Shown: positions 51,961-61,291, counted from the stretch's first letter. The stretch: DNA of 64,000 nt from Virgibacillus natechei (GCF_026013645.1 NZ_CP110224.1:434001-498000), one strand, 5' to 3'. Numbers and translations are program-made. The notes: a model not told the origin generated them from the sequence alone.

Positions 51961-52728
51961 TTAGCCTTCTACTAGTAAGAGGCCAATCTTTTGCAGCGTT
52001 GCTTCTTGATAACTTTGAACTAATCCCATCGTTTTAATCGCTTCTTTTGTAACGGTTTTTTGTTTTAACGTGATGTTAACTGGATTTTCAAAAGGGAATT
52101 CATGCATTGCGATTGTATGGTTGTCTTTCCAGTTAAGGTCTATTTTGCTTTTGCTAAAATTGTCCAGCACGGAGGGGACGGGGATGCCTTTTCTGAAAAA
52201 CGGATGTCCATCTTCCATTGCTACACCAGGTTCGTTGATGCTCATAAATAATGATAGACTATCACAAAGTTGGAGCAGGGCATAATGAAAGTCGAACGCA
52301 TCTTTATTTAAGTCAGAAAAGGAATCCATAATCTGTTGCTGACGCTCTCTTTCCTGTTCGACAAAAGCATAAGCTTCCTTGGAGGTTTCCTCTAAAAGGA
52401 AATTCATATAATGTGTGCTGCATAACAGTCCTGCATACGCATCAAATTGTACTACTTCATCAATGCCATGCTTGTAAAAGACAGCTTTTGGAGGAGTGGG
52501 AAAATCGATAAATGTGTATGGTTCCTGTTTTTTGTCATTCCAGAAGGGTTGCTCGTCAATAGGCTTCCATCCAAGATCATGCTGGAAAATAGCGTATTCA
52601 ACAGATTTTCGAAGCTCTGGTTTTTTAAATAAAGCGTCTCGCCAATTAGCTATTAGTTTACCTGAAACATGTGCATGGTCATCTTGTGTGGTCATTATAA
52701 AAGCATTTTCATGTTCTCTGACAATCAT
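51961..52728 (-). CDS. DUF3891-family protein
   Basis: A 255-residue protein matching the DUF3891 pattern. MIVREHENAFIMTTQDDHAH at the N-terminus and AIFQHDLGWKPIDEQPFWND contain His/Asp clusters reminiscent of an HD-type metal site (H-A-H, H-D). FDAYAGLLCSTHYMNFLL supplies another His. Function unknown. It is a single gene. Confidence 0.78.
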   Translation of the reverse strand: MIVREHENAFIMTTQDDHAHVSGKLIANWRDALFKKPELRKSVEYAIFQHDLGWKPIDEQPFWNDKKQEPYTFIDFPTPPKAVFYKHGIDEVVQFDAYAGLLCSTHYMNFLLEETSKEAYAFVEQERERQQQIMDSFSDLNKDAFDFHYALLQLCDSLSLFMSINEPGVAMEDGHPFFRKGIPVPSVLDNFSKSKIDLNWKDNHTIAMHEFPFENPVNITLKQKTVTKEAIKTMGLVQSYQEATLQKIGLLLVEG

Positions 52729-52988
52729 GAATCATCACCCTTTCGAATGTATTATCATATGAATACGTTTCCCATGTTAAGTATACGCAAAAATGGATCA
52801 GGGGACAAAGTATAAGGTCAAAGGCACATTGTAAGCTTCCTTAACGTGCAGTACTATTTTACGATATAAATTCCTGGTGCTGTGTTGACAGAATCTACAA
52901 TAGAAATTATAATAGATTACATAAAGTAACTAAGTATTAAACGGTAATTAAATTTGGAACTACTAAAAAAAAGAAGAGGAAGATAAAT

Positions 52989-53843
52989 ATGGAAAATAAA
53001 TTCTTTGAAAAACCAGCAACCTATGTGGGAGAGCTCAGTGTTAATGTAACCGATTTGGAGAAAGCACTTACGTTTTATCAAGATGTCATTGGGTTTCAAA
53101 TACTGGAACAATCAGAGCGCAAAGCATCATTAACAGCTGATGGAAAAACAGCTTTGCTTACATTGGAACAGCCGGAAAATGTTCAACCAAAAGAAGGAAG
53201 AACGACAGGTTTATTTCACTTTGCTATCCTTTTGCCTACACGTGTTGACCTTTCCAGTTTTGTGAATTATCTCATTAAAAAAGGTGATGTCCGATTAGGA
53301 GCATCTGATCATTATGTAAGTGAAGCATTGTATTTATCTGATCCAGATGGAAATGGAATTGAAGTATACCGAGACCGCCCGTCATCTGAATGGAGTTGGA
53401 CGAATGGTGAAGTTTCCATGGGCACAGAAGCGTTAGACGGAGATAGTCTGGTTGCAGAAAGTAATAAGGAGTGGAATGGACTACCAAGTGAGACGATAAT
53501 GGGTCACATCCATTTACATGTTTCGGATCTTCAAACGACTGATAAATTTTATATGGATGGTCTTGGATTTACTGTTGTTACGAAATATTCGGGTGCACTA
53601 TTTACATCAACCGCTGACTACCATCATCATATTGGATTAAATGTATGGAATGGAGAAGGCGCCCCGACCCCTGCAAAAAATAGTGTAGGTTTGAACTGGT
53701 ATACACTTGTTTTCCCGAGTACAAATGTGAGGCAAGAAGCAATTGATCGTCTGGAACAGATGGGTGCAAGTGTGAGAGCTGAAGAGGAATATTACGCAGT
53801 GGAGGATCCGTCTGGGAATGTGATACACTTGGTCGTTCATTAA
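52989..53843 (+). CDS. CatE-like extradiol dioxygenase / VOC protein
   Basis: A 284-residue two-domain vicinal-oxygen-chelate protein closely resembling B. subtilis catechol-2,3-dioxygenase CatE. Each half has a beta-alpha-beta unit (KALTFYQDVIGFQIL and DKFYMDGLGFTVVTKY). Metal-ligand candidates are His in SETIMGHIHLHVSDL and TADYHHHIGLNVW, with Glu in the C-terminal strand. ALYLSDPDGNGIEVYRDRPS is conserved. It adjoins the MhqR cluster, supporting catechol/quinone detoxification. Confidence 0.88.
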   Translation: MENKFFEKPATYVGELSVNVTDLEKALTFYQDVIGFQILEQSERKASLTADGKTALLTLEQPENVQPKEGRTTGLFHFAILLPTRVDLSSFVNYLIKKGDVRLGASDHYVSEALYLSDPDGNGIEVYRDRPSSEWSWTNGEVSMGTEALDGDSLVAESNKEWNGLPSETIMGHIHLHVSDLQTTDKFYMDGLGFTVVTKYSGALFTSTADYHHHIGLNVWNGEGAPTPAKNSVGLNWYTLVFPSTNVRQEAIDRLEQMGASVRAEEEYYAVEDPSGNVIHLVVH

Positions 53844-53862
53844 TACGTTCATTTTTAATGCA

Positions 53863-53898
53863 GAAATCCCGCCGTGCATGTTAGCATTGCGGGATTTC
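53863..53898. terminator. Bidirectional terminator
   Basis: GAAATCCCGC and GCGGGATTTC form a 10-bp stem between converging genes. Confidence 0.85.
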
Positions 53899-53910
53899 CT
53901 GTGTTGTAAA

Positions 53911-54513
53911 TTATATATTCTTATACCATTTCTCGGCTGCTATTACTTCATTCATCGTTAACTGGTGGCCCTTGTTTTCCCACATAAGTTCTACGTTCGC
54001 ATTAGCCCCTTCAAGTAACGATTTTAGATCCTTTGACTCTTCGGGTGCACAGATCGGGTCATTTGATCCAGCTGCAATAAATACATGTTTACCTGAAAGA
54101 TCTGGTAAGTCGATCCCTCTTCTTGGCACCATTGGGTGATGTAGGATTGCTGCTTTTAAGGAATGTTGATAATGGAATAGTAAGCTGGCAGCAATGTTAG
54201 CACCATTAGAGTAGCCGACAGCCACAATATTATTGCGGTCAAAATGATGCTCCTGAGCCGCTTCATCAAGAAATTCATCTAATTCTTTTGTGCGGAAAAT
54301 AAGATCTTCCTCATCAAATACACCTTCACCTAACCTACGGAAAAAGCGTGGCATCCCGTTCTCCGAAACATTTCCTCGTACACTTAAAATATTTGCCTCC
54401 GGATCAATTTTTTCTGCTAGAGGAAGGAGGTCTTGCTCTGTTCCTCCAGTTCCGTGTAGTAATAGTAATGTTGGTCGTGATGGATCGTTTCCTTGTTGAA
54501 AGATATGTTTCAT
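53911..54513 (-). CDS. mhqD: MhqD-like carboxylesterase/hydrolase
   Basis: A 200-residue alpha/beta hydrolase, very similar to B. subtilis MhqD. The nucleophile elbow is VAVGYSNGANIAASLLFHYQ (Ser about 110), Asp in GSNDPICAPEESK and His in ENKGHQLTMNEV. VRGNVSENGMPRFFRRLGEG is diagnostic of this group. It is the last gene of an MhqR-controlled-type cluster for quinone and electrophile stress. Confidence 0.9.
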   Translation of the reverse strand: MKHIFQQGNDPSRPTLLLLHGTGGTEQDLLPLAEKIDPEANILSVRGNVSENGMPRFFRRLGEGVFDEEDLIFRTKELDEFLDEAAQEHHFDRNNIVAVGYSNGANIAASLLFHYQHSLKAAILHHPMVPRRGIDLPDLSGKHVFIAAGSNDPICAPEESKDLKSLLEGANANVELMWENKGHQLTMNEVIAAEKWYKNI

Positions 54514-54539
54514 TATATATGCTCCTTTCGTGTTTTTGT

Positions 54540-55142
54540 CTATTTTGGTCTTTCCATTGAAAAAATGTCGCCGGTTTTTGAATAATTTGATCCAGCTAAA
54601 CGACTGACAGCAGCTAAGGCATTCGGGTCAATTCTACCTGCGTCATATATTTCTTCATCAATATGATAGCGAACCACTTTGCCGATAATGAGATCCGTAA
54701 CATTATTCTCACCTAATTCAATAGAACGCTCTAGGGTGCATTCCAACCGAACCTTGGCTTCTTTGATTCCTGGTACCGATACGGATTCACTTTCAGTCCG
54801 TGTTAGATCAGCCTTTTCGATTTCACTTTCATCAGATGGGAGGGTTGCTGCTGTTTCATTTATTTTATTTACATTCTGCTCATCTACAATGTGCACAACA
54901 AATTCCTTGTTCTCCTTGATGTTACGAGCGGTGTCTTTAGCGGTTCCTTTTATACGTTGCACGGAGATTGAGATCATCGGTGGGTTTGATGATACAACGT
55001 TAAAATAACTAAATGGTGCCCCGTTGACCGTCCCGTTCTCGGCAATGCTTGTCACAAAAGCTATTGGCCTCGGTATAATGCTACCGATTAATAATTTGTG
55101 ATTTTCCTTGTCTGTATTATTGCTTGGGTCAAAGGAAAGCAA
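54540..55142 (-). CDS. Flavin reductase-like FMN-binding protein
   Basis: A 200-residue FMN-binding split-barrel protein. LLIGSIIPRPIAFVTSIAEN at the N-terminus and APFSYFNVVSSNPPMISISV are the flavin-site motifs. KDTARNIKENKEFVVHIVDE follows. It could reduce flavin or quinones and lies between MhqO and MhqD on the same strand, so probably serves the same detoxification unit. Confidence 0.85.
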   Translation of the reverse strand: MLSFDPSNNTDKENHKLLIGSIIPRPIAFVTSIAENGTVNGAPFSYFNVVSSNPPMISISVQRIKGTAKDTARNIKENKEFVVHIVDEQNVNKINETAATLPSDESEIEKADLTRTESESVSVPGIKEAKVRLECTLERSIELGENNVTDLIIGKVVRYHIDEEIYDAGRIDPNALAAVSRLAGSNYSKTGDIFSMERPK

Positions 55143-55190
55143 AGAAATTCCTCCTCTTTTATTTATAACGACTAAAGCGTGCTAATCTTC

Positions 55191-56126
55191 CTAATCCAGG
55201 TTTCTAACTTCAATTGGAAACAGGCTTTTCTGAAGCCTCTCGCGATATAGTTCATATTGCTCTGGCAACATTAACTTCTCTCCCATTGTTGCGTGTGCTT
55301 CGTCAATCGCAAATCCTGGTGGGTCTGTTGCGATTTCAAATAATATTTCTCCATGCTCTCGAAAGTAGATGGCATTAAAGTAGTTTCTGTCTTTAACTGG
55401 TGTCACACCATAGCCGCTTTTTTCCACATGCTGTTTCCAGTCCAGTTGATCTTGGTCATCTTCTGCGCGCCATGCGATATGATGTACGGTTCCAACACCC
55501 ATTTCCCCACTGCTGCTGGAAGTTGCTTTTACATCAATAACATTGCCGATATCACCGTATGATCGAAAACGGATGAATCCGTCTGCTTCACTGACTTTTT
55601 CAAGTCCCATTACATCTTGGAGTAATTGCGCTGTTTTGTCTGGTTGGGCGGATAGTAGTGTAGCACCGCCAAATCCCTTGATCGCTACATCGGGTGTAAC
55701 CTCACCGATTGTCCAACTGTTCTGTTCTCCATCTTCTCTTTCGACAATTTCCAATTGTAGTCCATGTGTATCTTCAAAATGTAATGTCGTTTCACCAAAC
55801 TTCTCTATTTTGGTAAATACGATATTGAATTTTTCCAATCGATTTTCCCAGAAAGGAAGTGCACCGATTGGTACAACGTAGGAAGTAGTTCCAACCTGGC
55901 CGTCGCCAATTTTTCCTTGCTTGGAATCAGCCCATGGGAAGAAGGTGATAATGGTACCAGGGCTTGCATCTTTATTACCAAAGTAGAGGTGGTAGGTCCC
56001 TGGATCATCAAAGTTAATGGTTTGTTTAACCATTCTCAATCCTAAAATTCCTGCGTAAAAATCAACGTTTTCCTGTGGGTGGCCGACAATAGCTGTTATA
56101 TGGTGAATGCCAGCTGTTTTTTTCAT
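55191..56126 (-). CDS. mhqO: MhqO-like ring-cleaving dioxygenase
   Basis: A 311-residue VOC-family protein similar to MhqO/MhqA. Metal-ligand candidates are His in AGIHHITAIVGHPQENVDFY and VGTVHHIAWRAEDDQDQLDW, with Glu in HGEILFEIATDPPGF. Two glyoxalase-like halves are visible. It overlaps the MarR gene by four bases and is thus translationally coupled. It is expected to open hydroquinone rings. Confidence 0.9.
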   Translation of the reverse strand: MKKTAGIHHITAIVGHPQENVDFYAGILGLRMVKQTINFDDPGTYHLYFGNKDASPGTIITFFPWADSKQGKIGDGQVGTTSYVVPIGALPFWENRLEKFNIVFTKIEKFGETTLHFEDTHGLQLEIVEREDGEQNSWTIGEVTPDVAIKGFGGATLLSAQPDKTAQLLQDVMGLEKVSEADGFIRFRSYGDIGNVIDVKATSSSSGEMGVGTVHHIAWRAEDDQDQLDWKQHVEKSGYGVTPVKDRNYFNAIYFREHGEILFEIATDPPGFAIDEAHATMGEKLMLPEQYELYRERLQKSLFPIEVRNLD

Positions 56127-56557
56127 TGTTCGGTTTCTCCTTCTTTTCCTGCTTTTTTTAGCAGTTCAATTAATGTTTTCTTTTCTTCATCCGTTAAGCC
56201 TGAGAAGATATCCTCAATAACGCTTTGGTGCTTTGGAAAAATTTCATCCATTAGCTGTTTTCCTTGTTCGGTAATTTGAATATAAACAACGCGCCGGTCT
56301 TCCTTGCAATTACTTCTTTCTAATAAATTTTTAGTTTCTAATTTATCAATGACATAGGTGATCGATCCTGTATTAATGAGTACAGCATCAGAAATTTGCT
56401 TCACTGTTTGTCTGCCTTTGTGATATAAGGCTTCCAAAATAGTGAAATCCGATGTTTTCATCCCATGCTTGCTAATATCTTTTTTAATTTGTTCCTGGAT
56501 GGATTTCGAGGACTTCATTAAAACAACGAATGATTTTAATGCTAAATTCTCGCTCAT
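56123..56557 (-). CDS. mhqR: MhqR-like MarR-family repressor
   Basis: A 144-residue MarR regulator. ENLALKSFVVLMKSSKSIQE resembles the MhqR N-terminus; the winged HTH is GRQTVKQISDAVLINTGSIT plus YVIDKLETKNLLERSNCKED. MhqR senses methylhydroquinone-type compounds and represses mhqNOP and mhqED. Here it heads the mhqR-mhqO-flavin reductase-mhqD run. Confidence 0.9.
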   Translation of the reverse strand: MSENLALKSFVVLMKSSKSIQEQIKKDISKHGMKTSDFTILEALYHKGRQTVKQISDAVLINTGSITYVIDKLETKNLLERSNCKEDRRVVYIQITEQGKQLMDEIFPKHQSVIEDIFSGLTDEEKKTLIELLKKAGKEGETEQ

Positions 56558-56590
56558 GCCGTCACCCCCGTCATTTATTCTGAATTAATT

Positions 56591-56608
56591 TATCTTTAAT
56601 TAAGTATA
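56591..56608. promoter_or_regulatory. Putative MhqR operator
   Basis: TATCTTTAATTAAGTATA is an imperfect dyad resembling the ATCTnnAnTnnAGAT-like MhqR box, 34 bases upstream of the MhqR-like start. Confidence 0.5.
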
Positions 56609-56754
56609 GTTTAGCTTATAAATAGATGAATGTCAATGGATTGGTTTGCCTTTTTAATTTTGTAGTGAACCCCCCCTCCGCGTTCGTCTAGTTTTCGCAC
56701 AAGCACTATAAGATTCACATAAACTGACCAAGAACCTTTCGGGGAGGTGAAACA

Positions 56755-57795
56755 ATGTACCAACGAGAAAAACCATTCTTCTTTATAATAGCTGCGTTTT
56801 TGATTCTGTTTTCTCTAACCCTATCGATCTATTTATTTGCTAGTCTAGGCAATGGTAGTTCACCAGGAAATAGTCCTGGGAATGGCCTTAATAATAATGT
56901 CGAAAATAATATTGATGCTGAAAACGCCGATGTCGACAACTCCATTGAGAATACGATCAACAGTGGAGATGTAGGCGACATTGATAATAATGTGACAAAT
57001 GATATCAACGTTAGTGTTGACGTAAATGTTTCGAACAGTATCTTGAACCATATTGAATCCGATACCAGTGGAGATGACGAGAACGGAAATGGAAATGACG
57101 ACGACAATGGCAACAACGATGGCAACGGAAACGGCAATGACCAGGTTCCAGAGACTGTTTGGGGTGTTGACTCTGCAAGTCTCACCACAGAAGACATGTT
57201 AGCTTGTGTCACAGAGAATTTCGGTGATCCTAGCGTCTGGGGACGTTATCTTGGGGACAATGAAGGTGTTTCTGTCGGGTTAACGGAAGAAGAAATCGAT
57301 TTACTCCAGTCCAATGATATTCAAACCTTAGTCATCTGGAATCATACGACAGATGTGACCGGCTATGATCACGGTCAAAGCGAGGCAAATCAAGCGATTG
57401 AAATGGCCCAAGATTTAGGCATCCCTGAAGGTGTGGCGTTATTTGCTAACGTAGAACCGATTTACCCAGTTGACGCTGCGTTCCTTTTAGGGTGGCATGA
57501 TGCACTCACGGATTCGGAGTATAACTCTGGCGTATATGGAATTTTTGACCCAAGTGAAGAACTCTATGTTGCTTTTGAAGAAGCAGCCGAAGAAAATAGT
57601 GACTTACTCGATGAGATGTACGTTTGGACCGCATCACCAAACGTTGGAATTACGACAGAAGACGATGCACCATCTTATGAACCTGATTATCCTGAAGGAT
57701 CTTTACTCGCTGGTTGGCAATATGGAATTGAGGCCGAGACGTGTAACATTGACACCAATCTTTTTGATGGGAATGTTTTAGAAGTATTGTGGTAA
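56755..57795 (+). CDS. Membrane-anchored DUF1906 glycoside-hydrolase-like protein
   Basis: A 346-residue protein. Residues ~7-28 form a TM or signal anchor (FFFIIAAFLILFSLTLSIYL). An Asn/Asp/Gly-rich linker (~32-130) follows. The C-terminal domain (~135-346) is DUF1906/Rv2525c-like, a TIM-barrel related to GH25: VWGVDSASLTTEDML, VWGRYLGDNEG, GVALFANVEPIYPVD and LLAGWQYGIEAE. The predicted role is at the cell surface or spore coat, perhaps on peptidoglycan or another glycan. The enzyme activity is unproven. GGGGAGG precedes ATG. Confidence 0.85.
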   Translation: MYQREKPFFFIIAAFLILFSLTLSIYLFASLGNGSSPGNSPGNGLNNNVENNIDAENADVDNSIENTINSGDVGDIDNNVTNDINVSVDVNVSNSILNHIESDTSGDDENGNGNDDDNGNNDGNGNGNDQVPETVWGVDSASLTTEDMLACVTENFGDPSVWGRYLGDNEGVSVGLTEEEIDLLQSNDIQTLVIWNHTTDVTGYDHGQSEANQAIEMAQDLGIPEGVALFANVEPIYPVDAAFLLGWHDALTDSEYNSGVYGIFDPSEELYVAFEEAAEENSDLLDEMYVWTASPNVGITTEDDAPSYEPDYPEGSLLAGWQYGIEAETCNIDTNLFDGNVLEVLW

Positions 57796-57837
57796 ATGAA
57801 ACCTAGCTTCGATAGAATGCAGACGCTATATTTCACA

Positions 57838-57866
57838 AAGAGCAACGCAATTTTCGCGTTGCTCTT
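57838..57866. terminator. Bidirectional terminator
   Basis: AAGAGCAACGC and GCGTTGCTCTT form an 11-bp stem between the DUF1906 gene and the UspA pseudogene. Confidence 0.88.
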
Positions 57867-57872
57867 CTACAA

Positions 57873-58312
57873 TTATTCAGGTGTTCGTACGACTAAAACA
57901 TCGCATTGAGCTGAGCGCACGATGGCTTCAGATACGGAACCAATTAAGAAACGCTCCACAGCATTCACCCCCTGTAGCACCACAGATAATTAAATCAGCT
58001 TCAATGGTGGTAGAGATCTCCTTCGTGATGATGCTCCTTGGAGAACCGTATTCGATTACGATATTTACGTTTTCGATACCTTCAGCCACGGCTTGTGCCT
58101 TGTAGCCATCTAATTAATTCCTTTGATTGTTGTTGTGTTTGGTCGATAATGGAATGGTCATACGTTCCAAATGATCGATTATCGAGTACGTTCACGATGT
58201 TGACGATCGAGCCTTCATACCGTTTTGCGAACTCGATTGATTTACGAAATGCGTATTCCGCTTCTTTTGAGCCGTCTACTGCTACTACAATATTTTTATA
58301 GTGATTTGCCAT
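57873..58312 (-). pseudogene. Universal stress protein UspA with two frameshifts
   Basis: The N-terminal 66 codons (KNIVVAVDGSKEAEYAFRKS) match UspA. Near 58112 a one-base gain shifts the frame; the second block reads DGYKAQAVAEGIENVNIVIE and ADLIICGATG. Near 57984 another extra base leads to NAVERFLIGSVSEAIVRSAQ and CDVLVVRTPE. All blocks together give a normal ~145-residue UspA, including the ATP-binding G-x2-G-x9-G-S pattern. It is broken unless the extra bases are sequence errors. Confidence 0.85.
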
Positions 58313-58419
58313 TTCTCCTAAACTCCTTTTTGATCATTCAAACGATCATCATCATCTAACATTTTAACTTGGCCTATTTAATTTTTTAGCGTATGAAAAA
58401 GTTTATCGCGGGTTCTTAT

Positions 58420-59352
58420 TTACGAAAAGAGATCAGCAATATGTTGCACTTCTTTTTCCGTTAATTGAACGTCCAATGCTTTTAAATTATTTAAAACTTG
58501 CTCTGAATTCTTAGCACCAGGAATTACTGTATCGATGGAGTCACGTGTTAAATACCAGGCTAAGACAACATGACTTACTTCTGCCTGTTTTGCATTAGCT
58601 ATTTCACGCAGTTGTTCCACTTTTTCTAGGTTTTGTTCGAATGCTTCACCTTTTAGGTGGGGCATTTTAGAGCGGAAGTCGTTAAACGTTGTGTTTTTTG
58701 TATATTTCCCAGTTAAGATCCCTGATGCAAAGGGGAAAAATGGGACGTAGGAAATATTATTTTCCGCTGTATAAGGGAGATAATCCGATTCGGCCGCGCG
58801 ATTAAACAGATTGTAATGCCCCTGATAAACATCTACATAGCCATCTCGATTTGCTTCTATTAATTGATCCATTGAAAAATTTGAAACCCCGATTGCTCTA
58901 ATCTTTCCTTCATCTTTTAATTCTTTTAAAGCGCCAACTGCCTCATCCTTTGGCGTGTTTTCGTCTGGTTTATGAATATAAAATAAATCGATATAGTCAG
59001 TTTGTAGTCGTTTTAAACTTTCTTCTACGGTTTGCTTTAAGAAGGCAGGGGAGTTATCAGTGATTACATCGTCACCGGCTAACTTCTGTGCTCCTTTTGT
59101 AGCAAGTACAATATCATTTCGCTTAGCCGTTTGCTTAACAGCTTCGCCGACTAATTCCTCCGAACGACCTTTTCCATAGCTAAATGCGGTATCGATAAAG
59201 TCCAGTCCAGCATCTACTGCATTACGGACAACTTTTTTATTGTTTTCTTCATCTAAATTTGGGTAAAGGTTATGCCCACCAATCGCATTGGCGCCAAGTC
59301 CAATTGGATTTACGTATAAATCTGTTTTGGCGATTTGTACTTTTTTTGTCAT
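58420..59352 (-). CDS. Aldo/keto reductase (YqkF/IolS-type)
   Basis: A 310-residue aldo/keto reductase. Catalytic residues are in LDFIDTAFSYGKGRSEELVG (Asp, Tyr), LATKGAQKLAG (Lys) and YIDLFYIHKPDENTPKDEAV (His). IRAIGVSNFSMDQLIE and TVIPGAKNSEQVLNNLKALD bind NADPH. There is a normal family length. It appears to be monocistronic and divergent from the NAD(P)-binding protein. Confidence 0.9.
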   Translation of the reverse strand: MTKKVQIAKTDLYVNPIGLGANAIGGHNLYPNLDEENNKKVVRNAVDAGLDFIDTAFSYGKGRSEELVGEAVKQTAKRNDIVLATKGAQKLAGDDVITDNSPAFLKQTVEESLKRLQTDYIDLFYIHKPDENTPKDEAVGALKELKDEGKIRAIGVSNFSMDQLIEANRDGYVDVYQGHYNLFNRAAESDYLPYTAENNISYVPFFPFASGILTGKYTKNTTFNDFRSKMPHLKGEAFEQNLEKVEQLREIANAKQAEVSHVVLAWYLTRDSIDTVIPGAKNSEQVLNNLKALDVQLTEKEVQHIADLFS

Positions 59353-59553
59353 CGTGTAAAAACTCCTTTTTTCTAGTGATGGATTTAAATCTTTATTTAC
59401 CTAATTGTATGAAAGTTTATCCTTTAGTTCAATGAATACAGATTCTTAGTTATTGCTGGATAGCCCAATAAGTTTAAAGGTTAGCTTGTATTGGGAATAG
59501 GTTCCATAGACAAATTTTCTCATAAGGAACGTAAAATAATGGAGGTATTTATA

Positions 59554-60198
59554 ATGAAAATAGGCATAATTGGAGCATCAGGTAAAGCAGGAAGTCTTAT
59601 TAAGAAAGAAGCTTTAGATAGAGGAAACGTCGTAACATCCATTGTAAGAGATGAAGCAAAATTAACAGGGAAAAGTGACTTTGTCATAGAAAAGGATATC
59701 TTTGATTTGAAGACAGAGGATATTAAAGATCTCGATGTGTTGGTGAATGCGTTTGGCGTACATGAGCCAGGGAAAGAACATCTTCATGTGGAAGCAGGCA
59801 GGGTTTTAATGGATATCGTGAAAGGGGATCCTGACACGAGGTTAATCGTCGTGGGAGGTGCAGGAAGTTTGTTTGTAGATGAAGCAAAAACAACAAAATT
59901 AATGGATACATCTGATTTTCCAAGAGAAGCTTACCCAACATCCGTAAATCAAGGGGAAAATCTGAAGGAATTAGAGCAAACTAGTGGAATCAATTGGACC
60001 TTCATCAGTCCGGGCGCATTCTTTGACCCTGAAGGAAAAAGGACAGGCACCTACCAAAAAGGGAATGATATTCTTATCACGAATGCAAAAGGAGAAAGCT
60101 ATATAAGCTATGAAGATTATGCCATTGCCTTACTTGATGAAATTGAAACACCCGTGCATAGTAATGAAAGATTTGCGGTTGTTGCAGAAGCGGAATAG
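59554..60198 (+). CDS. NAD(P)H-binding atypical SDR protein
   Basis: A 214-residue NAD(P)-binding protein (NAD(P)H-binding PF13460 type). The Rossmann motif is MKIGIIGASGKAGSLIKKEA at the N-terminus; WTFISPGAFFDPEGKRTGTY is typical of YwnB/isoflavone reductase-like members. ATG at 59554 is supported by GGAGGT 7 bases upstream. It is probably a flavin or quinone-type reductase, or a redox sensor. Confidence 0.87.
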   Translation: MKIGIIGASGKAGSLIKKEALDRGNVVTSIVRDEAKLTGKSDFVIEKDIFDLKTEDIKDLDVLVNAFGVHEPGKEHLHVEAGRVLMDIVKGDPDTRLIVVGGAGSLFVDEAKTTKLMDTSDFPREAYPTSVNQGENLKELEQTSGINWTFISPGAFFDPEGKRTGTYQKGNDILITNAKGESYISYEDYAIALLDEIETPVHSNERFAVVAEAE

Positions 60199-60347
60199 TG
60201 AATACAAGGTTTAACATATGTGTAAATGACCCTTATTATTCTAAAAGAAATAACTGTAAATAATTCCATTCCTATTTTAGGTATTGAAACCTCCTTTTGT
60301 AGCACGCTAAATATTGTTTCAGTACAATAATAAGGAGGTATTATCGT

Positions 60348-60782
60348 ATGGATGAGAGAAAAATGGTGAGGTCTGAATCAAGAAGAGCTGCTGATGCAGA
60401 AGTTGCAGAAGAATTAGGGTCATTTAGAAGTCAAATTGATCAGTTACAACAATCAATTTCTGATATGCAGTCACAACAAGGTGCTCAAAGTCAAAGTCAG
60501 CAGCAGCCTAGTCAAGGGCAGCAGCCGGCTCAGGGGCTACAAAATCAATTGTTGCAGCAAATCCAACAATTTAGTGGTCAAACGCAAAACCAATTACAAC
60601 AAACCGACCAACAACTTGAACAATCGATTCAGCAAGCAATTCAAGCATTAAATCAAGGGTTACAGCATGTGCAATCAAACCAAGCCCTGAATCAAATAAA
60701 TCAATCTCTTGGACAAGCCGAACAACAGTTAAATCAAATGAGCCAACAACAAAGTCAACAAAGCCAGCAAGGACAACAATAA
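60348..60782 (+). CDS. Glutamine-rich low-complexity protein
   Basis: A 144-residue protein with a charged N-terminus (MDERKMVRSESRRAADAEVA) and about 110 residues dominated by Gln, Ser, Asn and Leu, such as QFSGQTQNQLQQTDQQLEQS. A heptad-like pattern suggests an extended coiled coil. No signal peptide. AAGGAGG lies 7 bases before ATG and a terminator follows, so it is very likely expressed. It may be a spore-coat or surface-associated protein; function unknown. Confidence 0.72.
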   Translation: MDERKMVRSESRRAADAEVAEELGSFRSQIDQLQQSISDMQSQQGAQSQSQQQPSQGQQPAQGLQNQLLQQIQQFSGQTQNQLQQTDQQLEQSIQQAIQALNQGLQHVQSNQALNQINQSLGQAEQQLNQMSQQQSQQSQQGQQ

Positions 60783-60823
60783 CGAATAAGTCGAAACCAT
60801 AACAAACGATAGCCTAATCCTTG

Positions 60824-60857
60824 AGTAAGACTGACAGATCATGATGTCAGTCTTACT
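60824..60857 (+). terminator. Terminator of the Gln-rich gene
   Basis: AGTAAGACTGACA and TGTCAGTCTTACT form a perfect 13-bp stem followed by a T-rich tail. Confidence 0.85.
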
Positions 60858-60997
60858 TTAGTTTTATGTGATAAAAAACTTTTGGGTAAGGGGATCTTTA
60901 TCAAATTATTAACGGACAGATTGAATAAATACTGTATGAAACTTCTACCCTTGTAGAAATTAGCAGCCATGTTAATATAATAGCTTCTTTGTGAACA

Positions 60998-61036
60998 AAT
61001 AAACCCCACCTACTAACTAGGCAGGTGTGGTTTATT
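60998..61036 (-). terminator. Terminator of a decayed minus-strand gene
   Basis: AATAAACCCCACCT pairs with AGGTGTGGTTTATT. It lies 11 bases beyond the remnant stop at 61047. Confidence 0.7.
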
Positions 61037-61046
61037 ATGTGCTTCT

Positions 61047-61191
61047 TTAGTGGTGGTAACCATTATCCCCGCGTTCACGAGTTCCTCTAATAACAAATCC
61101 AGATTGCCCTTCATTAGGTTTATGAAGTTTTTCTGCATAATCGATTAACTGATCCACATTCTCAGGGGTCTAAACCAGCTTCTTCATACAT
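61047..61191 (-). pseudogene. C-terminal-type remnant of an ABC sugar-binding protein
   Basis: Encodes MYEEAGLDP, then after a one-base shift in a C-run, ENVDQLIDYAEKLHKPNEGQ and SGFVIRGTRERGDNGYHH. The pattern is that of an extracellular family 1 solute-binding protein (a-A-x-K-L... F-x-x-R-G), but only a small internal piece survives. Tentative. Confidence 0.5.
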
Positions 61192-61291
61192 AGTTTTAAT
61201 GTAAAACAAGATTGTAAGCAAAAGATACGGATACTTCACATGAAAGTTTTTCACTTTTATTTTGAAAAATATTATAGGAGGTCATAAATAA

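Noticed and set aside
56829..57212. Minus-strand ORFs opposite the DUF1906 linker
   Set aside because: They arise from the low-complexity Asn/Asp codons of the real gene and have no ribosome site.
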